A stretch of DNA of 6,824 nucleotides. It comes from Chloroflexota bacterium (GTDB lineage Bacteria > Chloroflexota > Anaerolineae > CG2-30-64-16). The translations under genes and the position numbers were made by a program. Where the stretch lies: assembly GCA_029555885.1 (NCBI GenBank), contig JAKPQT010000672.1, forward strand, positions 1 through 6,824. The letters run 5' to 3'. The notes below the pieces were generated by a model, which saw nothing but the letters and a program-made list of their open reading frames with translations, did no database searches and was not told the DNA's origin. How positions within the stretch are numbered: position 1 is the stretch's first letter; every line of letters starts with the position of its first letter. Shown here piece after piece: positions 1 to 5,064 of the stretch.

Positions 1-627
1 GTCGCCCCTGAGCTGGCCCGGATGGGCATCGAGCTCGAGCTCATCGTCGTGGATGACGGCTCGGCCGACCGGACCGCGGCGCTGGTCGCCGCAGAGCCGG
101 GCGTGCGCCTCCTGTCCCACCGGTACAACGGCGGCTATGGCGCGGCGCTCAAGACCGGGTTTGCCGCGGCTCGCGGGGAGTGGATCGGGTTCCTTGATGC
201 GGACGGCACCTACCCGCCGGAGCACTTCCCCGCGCTCTGCCGCGCAGGCATCGAGCAGGACGCCGATATCGTGATCGGCTCCCGCATGGCCGGCGCAGAG
301 AGCCAGATGCCGAAGATGCGGCGGCTCGGCAACTTCATCTTCGCCAACCTGGTCAGCCTGGTGAGCGCGCAGCGGATCACTGACTCTGCCAGCGGGATGC
401 GCGTGTTCAAGAAGTCGGTCCTCGAGCGCGTCTATCCCCTGCCCGACGGCCTGAACCTGACCCCCGTGATGAGCACCCGCGCGCTGCACGAGGGCCTCCG
501 GATGATCGAGGTCGCCATCCCCTACAGCGAACGCGCGGGCCGCTCGAAGCTGAGCGTCGTGCGCGATGGGATGCGCTTCGCCCAGTCCATCGTCTGGACC
601 GCGCTGACCTACAACCCGGCCCGGTAG
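1..627 (+). CDS. Family 2 glycosyltransferase, polyprenyl-phosphate sugar synthase-like (5' partial)
   Basis: This encodes a GT-A fold family 2 glycosyltransferase of the dolichol/undecaprenyl-phosphate sugar synthase type, which transfers a nucleotide-activated sugar to a polyprenyl phosphate at the inner membrane face. The frame is open to base 1, and the first visible residues already precede the DDGS motif, so the start lies upstream; the ATG at 22 is internal. Counting from base 1, the motifs are VVDDGS (residues 16-21), the metal-binding LDADG (65-69) and GSRM (93-96). SASGMRVF and the late [11 protein letters not shown] segment are typical of this group. About 20-30 N-terminal residues are missing. 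The frame ends at TAG 625-627, directly after YNPAR, where I recall relatives continuing into a membrane tail. That tail is present in the same frame from 628, so this is probably the front half of one broken or recoded gene. The donor sugar cannot be told from the sequence. Confidence 0.88.
   Translation, partial: VAPELARMGIELELIVVDDGSADRTAALVAAEPGVRLLSHRYNGGYGAALKTGFAAARGEWIGFLDADGTYPPEHFPALCRAGIEQDADIVIGSRMAGAESQMPKMRRLGNFIFANLVSLVSAQRITDSASGMRVFKKSVLERVYPLPDGLNLTPVMSTRALHEGLRMIEVAIPYSERAGRSKLSVVRDGMRFAQSIVWTALTYNPAR
625..627 (+). other. In-frame TAG splitting a GT2 enzyme from its membrane tail
   Basis: The codons around the stop read CGG TAG CTC GGC ATG. The frame before TAG (GT2 catalytic domain) and the frame after it (membrane domain, next ATG at 634) are the same, with only two sense codons between. 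No Shine-Dalgarno-like sequence stands at a useful distance before 634. A one-base change from TTG, TCG, CAG or AAG would restore a continuous protein; a leucine or another hydrophobic residue would fit the junction. A nonsense mutation, a sequencing or assembly error, and read-through all remain possible. Confidence 0.65.
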
Positions 628-633
628 CTCGGC

Positions 634-1167
634 ATGGCCGGGCTCGTCATGCTCGCCTTCACCATCGCGGTGGGCCTCTGGCTGGTCGCGCAGCGCGTGC
701 AGGGCATCACCGACCTGTCGCCCCTGGGCGTCTTCCTGCTCTTCACCGCAGCCGTGCTGGGCGTGGCCGGTGTGAGCATCTTCGCGCTCGGCGCGATGTT
801 CAACTACCTGGTGGGCCTGTTCTACAAACGTCCCATCCGCCAGGGCCTGTTCGGCCAGCCGCTCTTCCGCGTGCCGCTGGAGCGCCAGTTCGGTTGGATG
901 GGCCTTGCGCTCATGGCCGGGGGATTCGCGGTTGCCATCGTCACGCTCATCCTGGGCTCGAACGGCTGGCCCATGACGCGGCTCTGGTTCTGGCTCCTGC
1001 TCGCCGCGATGAGCGCGCTCGTCGGCCTCCAGCTCACCATTAGCTGGTTCATCATGCGCGCCCTCGCCGAGCTCAGCCAGCGCGAGCTCCGCGTCGCGGG
1101 CGACATGGCCGGCCGCGAAGTCGCCGAACCTGCTCGTCAATCTTCAATCTTCAATCTTCAATCTTAG
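634..1167 (+). CDS. Multi-pass membrane domain, probable C-terminal part of the GT2 enzyme
   Basis: This is a 177-residue hydrophobic protein with about four membrane segments, roughly residues 2-20, 30-58, 87-107 and 113-138. Between them is a basic loop carrying YKRPIRQGLFGQPLFRVPLERQFGW. I know such a segment as the membrane tail of two-part family 2 glycosyltransferases in Chloroflexota-like bacteria, from memory and unsearched. It has no catalytic motif of its own. It lies in the same frame as the preceding gene, seven bases after its stop, without a clear ribosome binding site, so independent translation would depend on re-initiation. It is best read as the second half of one gene split by a TAG. 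If expressed alone it could act as a membrane anchor or partner. The last residues (QSSIFNLQS) come entirely from a 7-bp tandem repeat that runs up to the TAG stop at 1165-1167. Confidence 0.7.
   Translation: MAGLVMLAFTIAVGLWLVAQRVQGITDLSPLGVFLLFTAAVLGVAGVSIFALGAMFNYLVGLFYKRPIRQGLFGQPLFRVPLERQFGWMGLALMAGGFAVAIVTLILGSNGWPMTRLWFWLLLAAMSALVGLQLTISWFIMRALAELSQRELRVAGDMAGREVAEPARQSSIFNLQS
1137..1164 (+). repeat. Heptanucleotide tandem array, copy 1 (4 units of TCAATCT)
   Basis: Four perfect units of TCAATCT run back to back and are followed at once by the stop codon TAG. The array forms the C-terminus of the membrane protein. Because the period is 7 and codons are 3, any forward frame reads the same cyclic heptapeptide (S-I-F-N-L-Q-S) and none contains a stop. 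The opposite strand reads TGA within 21 bases in every frame. A second array of the same unit lies at 6243-6267. Confidence 0.93.
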
Positions 1168-1175
1168 ATCGTCCT

Positions 1176-1181
1176 GAGGTG
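1176..1181 (+). promoter_or_regulatory. Ribosome binding site of the radical SAM gene
   Basis: GAGGTG ends four bases before the GTG at 1186 (six bases if only GAGG is counted). It is the best Shine-Dalgarno match in the window and supports the GTG start. The 18-base gap after the preceding stop leaves no room for a separate promoter, so the gene is probably co-transcribed. Confidence 0.6.
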
Positions 1182-1185
1182 TTCC

Positions 1186-2886
1186 GTGACAGACTTCACC
1201 GAACTCAAGCCTGAATTGCGCGCCAACCTGGGCACGCGGCGCATCCCGCCGCTGCCTGCTGCGCGCTTCCCGGACGCCGGTGCAGCCGTCCAAACGCTCA
1301 CTTCCTCCACGCGGCCCGCGGGCAGCGTGGACATCCTGCTCGTCAATCCGCCCACGCCGGATGGCGGCATCTGGATCCGTAGTCAGCACCGCGTGGGCCG
1401 CCGCAGCCGCGAGAACATGATCTGGCCCCAGGTCAGCCTCGCGCAACTGGCCGCGATTCTCATGCCCGAATACACCGTCGAAGTGATCGACGCCAATGCC
1501 TTGCGCATGGGCTGGCCGGAGTTCGAGAAGCTGCTCGAAGAGAAGCGGCCCAAGTATTACCTGACTCAGGTCACCGCGCCGAGCCTGCGCAATGATATGT
1601 ACGGGGTCTTCCTCGCCAAGGCACTGGGTGCGCGCACGATCGCCTTCGGCACGCACGTCACGCCGCTCACGCTCGAAACCATGCGCCCCTTCCCCGCGCT
1701 CGACTTCATCCTGCGCGGCGAACCCGAGATGACCCTCCGCGAGCTGCTCGACACCTTCGAAGGCAAGACCCCGTCGGACCCGCGCGTCGCAAAGATGCTG
1801 GCGGAAACCTCGTTGCAGGTTGAAGGTTCGAAGGTTACAGGTTCGGACGTTGAAGGTTCGAACGTTGACGGCGCTAACTTTCTACCTTCAACTTTCCAAC
1901 TTTCAACTCCCGCAACCCCGTCCGCCATCGCCGGCCTCGCCTGGCGCGACAACGGCGAGATCGTCATCAACCCCGACCGCCCGTTCATCGCGTCGCTCGA
2001 TGACCTGCCCATGCCGAAGCACGAGCTGCTGCCGCTCGACCGCCAGCGGATGCCGATGATCAAGGGGCCGTTCACCTTCATCGTGACCAGCCGCGGCTGC
2101 CCCGCGGGGTGCAAGTACTGCATCAAGCACGTCAGCTACCAGACCAGCGTACGCGTGCGCTCGCCCCAGCTCATCTTCGAGGAGCTGCAATACCTGGCGA
2201 CCCTCGGCATCCATCACGTCCATATGTACGCGGACCTCTTCACGGTCAACCGCCAGCAGGTCGTCGACCTGTGCCGGCTCATCATCGATGCGGGCCTCAA
2301 GGTGAGCTGGACGTGCAACAGCCGGGTGGATTATGTCGATGAGGAGATGCTGCAGCTCATGGGCCAGGCCGGCTGCTGGTACATCTCGTGGGGCATCGAG
2401 AGCGCGAACGAGCAGATTCTCAAGCGCGCGCATAAGGGCTACAAGAAGGAGCAGGCGTTCCGGGCGCTGAAGTGGGCCAAGGCCGCGGGCATCAACAACT
2501 GGGGCTACTTCATCATCGGCCTGCCCGGCGAGACCGAGGAATCCATCCAGGAAACCATCAAGTACGCGAAGGAGCTGCCGCTGGACATCGCGCTCTTCCA
2601 CATTGCCGCGCCCTACCCCGGCACGCCCTTCTTCTACGAGGTCGTGCAGAACAACTGGTTCCGTCCCGGCACGAACTGGGAAGAGGTGGACATGGACCAG
2701 TCCACCGTGCTGGATTACGGCGACCTGACTGCGGAGCGGCTCGAATACTGGCAGAAGCGCGCGACGCGCGAGTGGTCGCTGCGCCCCGGCCCCATGCTGA
2801 CCTTCATCAAGGGCCTCAATAGCTGGGAAGGCTTCAAGAGCGCGGTCAGTGTCGGCTTCCAGACCCTCAAGTTCATCCGTGGTTAA
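1186..2886 (+). CDS. B12-binding-domain radical SAM enzyme (BchE/HpnJ-like group), substrate unknown
   Basis: This is a 566-residue radical SAM enzyme with an N-terminal cobalamin-binding-type domain. DILLVNPPTPDGG (about 49-61) opens the Rossmann-like domain, WPQVSLAQLAAIL follows, and RGEPEMTLREL (177-187) closes it. I see no DxHxxG cobalamin ligand motif, which many members also lack. The 4Fe-4S motif is intact: C305, C309, C312 in SRGCPAGCKYC. WGIESANEQILKR (402 onward) and IIGLPGETEES (444 onward) are standard later core strands, and AAPYPGTPFF follows. The overall pattern recalls BchE and the hopanoid protein HpnJ, but no hopanoid gene is nearby. Residues 212-241 are a repeat-derived insert in the interdomain linker. 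The GTG start is backed by GAGGTG upstream. The gene's end overlaps the next gene's start. Among glycan genes, it may modify a lipid carrier or a sugar (inference). Confidence 0.9.
   Translation: MTDFTELKPELRANLGTRRIPPLPAARFPDAGAAVQTLTSSTRPAGSVDILLVNPPTPDGGIWIRSQHRVGRRSRENMIWPQVSLAQLAAILMPEYTVEVIDANALRMGWPEFEKLLEEKRPKYYLTQVTAPSLRNDMYGVFLAKALGARTIAFGTHVTPLTLETMRPFPALDFILRGEPEMTLRELLDTFEGKTPSDPRVAKMLAETSLQVEGSKVTGSDVEGSNVDGANFLPSTFQLSTPATPSAIAGLAWRDNGEIVINPDRPFIASLDDLPMPKHELLPLDRQRMPMIKGPFTFIVTSRGCPAGCKYCIKHVSYQTSVRVRSPQLIFEELQYLATLGIHHVHMYADLFTVNRQQVVDLCRLIIDAGLKVSWTCNSRVDYVDEEMLQLMGQAGCWYISWGIESANEQILKRAHKGYKKEQAFRALKWAKAAGINNWGYFIIGLPGETEESIQETIKYAKELPLDIALFHIAAPYPGTPFFYEVVQNNWFRPGTNWEEVDMDQSTVLDYGDLTAERLEYWQKRATREWSLRPGPMLTFIKGLNSWEGFKSAVSVGFQTLKFIRG
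1819..1907 (+). repeat. 15-bp repeat element with inverted half, in frame in the radical SAM gene
   Basis: Four tandem 15-bp units (1819, 1834, 1849, 1864; consensus GTTGAAGGTTCGAAN) encode the pentapeptides VEGSK, VTGSD, VEGSN and VDGAN. They are followed by two units of the same consensus in opposite orientation (1878-1892 and 1893-1907), read as LPSTFQLST. A 14-base stretch, GTTGAAGGTTCGAA, is identical at 1819-1832 and 1849-1862, and its first nine bases recur inverted at 1884-1892. The period equals five codons, so copy number can change without frameshift. It sits between the B12-type and radical SAM domains, just before IAGLAWR. Confidence 0.9.
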
Positions 2887-5062
2887 CCTGAACGCACAGA
2901 AAACGAGTTTATCAGATAAACCCGTTTTCTACTCGCGCGTCACGTTCCTGCGCGAGCTCCTCGGCTGCGGCGAGCTTGCCGCCGCAGTCGTCGCGGGCGC
3001 CCTGTGGTACCTCTACCCGGGCATCGGCCTGCGCCCGCTGCTCCTGGTCGCAGTCGTCTGGCTGGTCGGCCTGGCCGGTCACTGGCTCGGCGCGTGGACC
3101 TACCGCCTGCGCACGCCCCTCGACCTGCCGCTGGCGCTCTTCGTGGCAACTGCCGCGCTTGGCCTGTGGGCCACCTACCACCGCGACTCCGCGACCGCGT
3201 ACCAGCCCTTCGACAACGCGGTCGGCTGGCAGAAGCTCGGGCTGATCCTGGCCGCGGTGCTGATTTACTATGCCCTCGCCCACCTGCCCGCGCGGCGCAG
3301 CCTCTGGATCGCGGTTGCCGGCATCAGCCTGGCCGGTGCAGGGGCCGCGCTCTACTTCCTGCTCTCGCACGACTTCGCCGCGGGAACCACTAAAATCGCC
3401 CTCCTGCAGCAGCTCGGCCTGCGCATCCAGGCCGCGCGGCCCGCGCTGGGCCTGCACCAGTTCGGCCCCAACCAGGTCGGCAGCGTGACCGCAATGGCCT
3501 TCCCGCTTGCGCTCCAGCTGGTGCTGGCCGCGTGGTCGCTGCGCACTGGCGCCGTCAGTCGCGTGCTGTTTGTTGTTGCGCTGGCTGGCTCGCTGGCGCT
3601 GCTGGCGCTGGTCGGCTCCGGCCTGCTCCTGACCGTCTCGCGCGGGGCGTGGCTGGCGCTCGCTGCGGCGCTGTCCGCCTGGGCCGCGGTCTCGCTGGCG
3701 GCGCGCGCTGCCGCAGGCTGGAATGCCCGCCATCCCGACCGGATACTCCGGCCCGCCGAGCTGCTGGTGATCCCTGCGATCCTGGCGCTGCTCCTGCTCC
3801 TGCTGGCGCGGCCGCTCGTGGTCTCCTTCCTGCAGGGCTTCCTCGGGCCGGGCATCAACCGGCTGGAGCTGATGCGGCTGTCGACCCTGCTGATTCGCGA
3901 CTACCCGTTCACCGGCGTCGGCCTGGGCACCTATCCGGTCGTGTTCTCGCTCTATGTGCTGCTGATCCACGTGCCCTTCATCGGCAGCCCGCATAACCTC
4001 TACATCGAGCTCGCGGTCGAGCAGGGCATCTTCGGCCTCCTCGCGTGGCTCGCCGTCGTCGCGGTCACGTTGGTGCTCGCCTGGCGCACGTGGCGTGTGA
4101 TGTCACCGGGCACGCAGGTCAGCAATGCGGCCGCGTTTGAAGGTGGGGGCGCAGCCATCGCGAATACACGAATCGACCCGCGAATAAGCGAATCTGCCCC
4201 GGACGGCGAGCCTCATTCGGGTATTCGTAGCGCGCCCGCCGGCGCATTCGATGATTCGCGATGGCCGCGCCCCGCCGATGCCGCCAATCGACCTGCCGCA
4301 ACCGGCCCCCCGCTCGGCGGCGCCGTGGCCATGCTGCTCGTCCTGCTGCTGCACGGCCTCGTCGACGACCCGCTCTACGCCCGCCGCGTCGCCCTGCTCC
4401 TCTTCCTGGCCCCCATGGGCCTCATCGTCGCCGCCTGGCAGTTGAGCCGGACCAGCCCGGAATCCACTCTCGAACTTCGCGTCTTTGCGGTTCGGGTCAT
4501 CGCGGTTCCTGTCATCGCCCTTGCCCTCATCGCCGCCCTCGTCGCGTTCCGCACCCCGCTGACCGCCGCATGGCACGCCAACCTGGGCGCGCTCGCACAG
4601 ACCCGTGCAGAGCTGGCCGTCTACGACCCGCAGAACTTCGGCGACCCGACGATCGACGAGGCGCGCCGCCGCGTGGACACATCCGAGGCCGAGGCGCACT
4701 TCCGCACTGCGCTGGCGCTCGCGCCCGATCAGCCGGCCGCCGCGACCCGGCTCAGCCTGCTCGCCCGCGCGCGCGGCGATTACGGGGCCGCGCTCGCCCT
4801 GCTGGCGCCGCTGGTCGCGGGGGGCGCCGACGACCGGGTGACGCGCCTCCTCTACGGCGATGCGCTCGTTGCGAACGGCGAAGTGGCCGCGGCCGCTTCC
4901 GTTGTCGACGGCCTGCCCTTTGCGCGTTCCCGCCTGCTCGGCCAGGCATGGGAATACGATGTGCTGCTGGACGACCCGCAACGCGCGGCCTGGGCCAACG
5001 AGGCCGCTGCCCTGGTGACCGACGACACCGCACCGCCTGTCCCGGAGCTCGGAGCGCCGTGA
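2849..5062 (+). CDS. O-antigen ligase/polymerase-like membrane protein (Wzy_C family) with TPR-like tail
   Basis: This is a polytopic membrane protein of up to 737 residues, of the O-antigen ligase/polymerase (Wzy_C) class, which joins or polymerises lipid-linked glycans on the outer face of the membrane. Hydrophobic helices fill most of residues 25-415 and 490-570. Family signatures are LTVSRGAWLAL around 264-268, YPFTGVGLGTYP ending at 363, and SPHNLYIELAVEQGIFGLLAWL from 380. VDDPLYARR (505 onward) belongs to the last membrane part. Residues about 612-700 look like TPR repeats (AEAHFRTALALAPDQ, then ARGDYGAALALL). Residues about 419-490, polar and Pro/Ala-rich, are a palindrome-derived insert just after the conserved Wzy_C region. 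The start is uncertain: GTG 2849 overlaps the upstream gene by 38 bases, GTG 2879 by 8, and neither has a strong ribosome site. Whether it is a ligase or a polymerase cannot be decided here. Confidence 0.87.
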   Translation: MSASRPSSSSVVNLNAQKTSLSDKPVFYSRVTFLRELLGCGELAAAVVAGALWYLYPGIGLRPLLLVAVVWLVGLAGHWLGAWTYRLRTPLDLPLALFVATAALGLWATYHRDSATAYQPFDNAVGWQKLGLILAAVLIYYALAHLPARRSLWIAVAGISLAGAGAALYFLLSHDFAAGTTKIALLQQLGLRIQAARPALGLHQFGPNQVGSVTAMAFPLALQLVLAAWSLRTGAVSRVLFVVALAGSLALLALVGSGLLLTVSRGAWLALAAALSAWAAVSLAARAAAGWNARHPDRILRPAELLVIPAILALLLLLLARPLVVSFLQGFLGPGINRLELMRLSTLLIRDYPFTGVGLGTYPVVFSLYVLLIHVPFIGSPHNLYIELAVEQGIFGLLAWLAVVAVTLVLAWRTWRVMSPGTQVSNAAAFEGGGAAIANTRIDPRISESAPDGEPHSGIRSAPAGAFDDSRWPRPADAANRPAATGPPLGGAVAMLLVLLLHGLVDDPLYARRVALLLFLAPMGLIVAAWQLSRTSPESTLELRVFAVRVIAVPVIALALIAALVAFRTPLTAAWHANLGALAQTRAELAVYDPQNFGDPTIDEARRRVDTSEAEAHFRTALALAPDQPAAATRLSLLARARGDYGAALALLAPLVAGGADDRVTRLLYGDALVANGEVAAAASVVDGLPFARSRLLGQAWEYDVLLDDPQRAAWANEAAALVTDDTAPPVPELGAP
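2898..2930 (+). repeat. Near-perfect AT-rich palindrome at the gene junction
   Basis: The arms 2898-2913 and 2915-2930 are reverse complements at 15 of 16 positions, with a single base between them. The core AGAAAACG pairs with CGTTTTCT. It is strikingly AT-rich for this window and lies 12 bases after the radical SAM stop, within the first 30 codons of the Wzy_C gene, encoding roughly QKTSLSDKPVF. It could be a dispersed repeat, an operator for a dimeric regulator, or an mRNA hairpin that limits translation of the downstream gene. No T-run follows that would make it a standard terminator. Confidence 0.85.
4149..4270 (+). repeat. Long palindromic element with mirrored CGAAT clusters, in frame
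   Basis: The outer arms 4149-4165 and 4254-4270 match as inverted repeats at 16 of 17 positions, including a perfect 12-base core, GCCATCGCGAAT. The left half holds CGAAT at 4161, 4169, 4181 and 4189; the right half holds ATTCG at 4215, 4223, 4246 and 4254. Each side thus has pairs spaced by 8. The element is fully open in the Wzy_C gene frame and encodes a polar stretch (about residues 434-475) between membrane segments. It looks inserted, because the flanking protein reads naturally across it (WRVM before, AMLLVLLLHGLVDDPLY after). Confidence 0.88.
4487..4516 (+). repeat. 15-bp tandem duplication in a membrane helix
   Basis: Bases 4487-4501 and 4502-4516 match at 13 of 15 positions and encode AVRVI and AVPVI, followed by a looser ALALI. 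It lies in the late membrane segment of the Wzy_C protein. The preceding CGAACTTCGCGTCTTTGCGG resembles, in reverse orientation, the GAACACGAAG-type repeat at 5776-5811, but that link is weak. Confidence 0.6.
5051..5054 (+). promoter_or_regulatory. Likely ribosome binding site of the GT39-like gene
   Basis: GGAG lies inside the end of the upstream gene, 10 bases before the ATG at 5065 and 4 bases before the GTG at 5059. An earlier GGAG (5044-5047) is 11 bases before the GTG. The arrangement GTGACGATG over the upstream TGA indicates translational coupling. Confidence 0.5.
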
Positions 5063-5064
5063 CG

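Noticed and set aside
22..24. ATG at 22 as the start of the first gene
   Set aside because: The frame is open to base 1, and this ATG comes only ten residues before the DDGS motif, leaving out the first strand of the fold.
1137..1907. Repeats considered as a CRISPR array
   Set aside because: The units are 7 or 15 bp, contiguous or inverted, inside genes, with no regular unique spacers and no cas genes.
1186..2886. Naming the radical SAM gene hpnJ or bchE
   Set aside because: The similarity seen by eye is at superfamily level. No hopanoid or chlorophyll gene is in the window, so a symbol would be unsupported.
2898..2930. Palindrome considered as a Rho-independent terminator of the radical SAM gene
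   Set aside because: No run of T follows the stem, the stem is AT-rich, and the next gene's frame passes through it.
2912..3994. Long open frame of 360 codons on the minus strand
   Set aside because: It is antisense to the clear Wzy_C gene, has a Gln/Arg/Gly-rich composition without any domain, and is expected as a shadow of GC-rich coding DNA.
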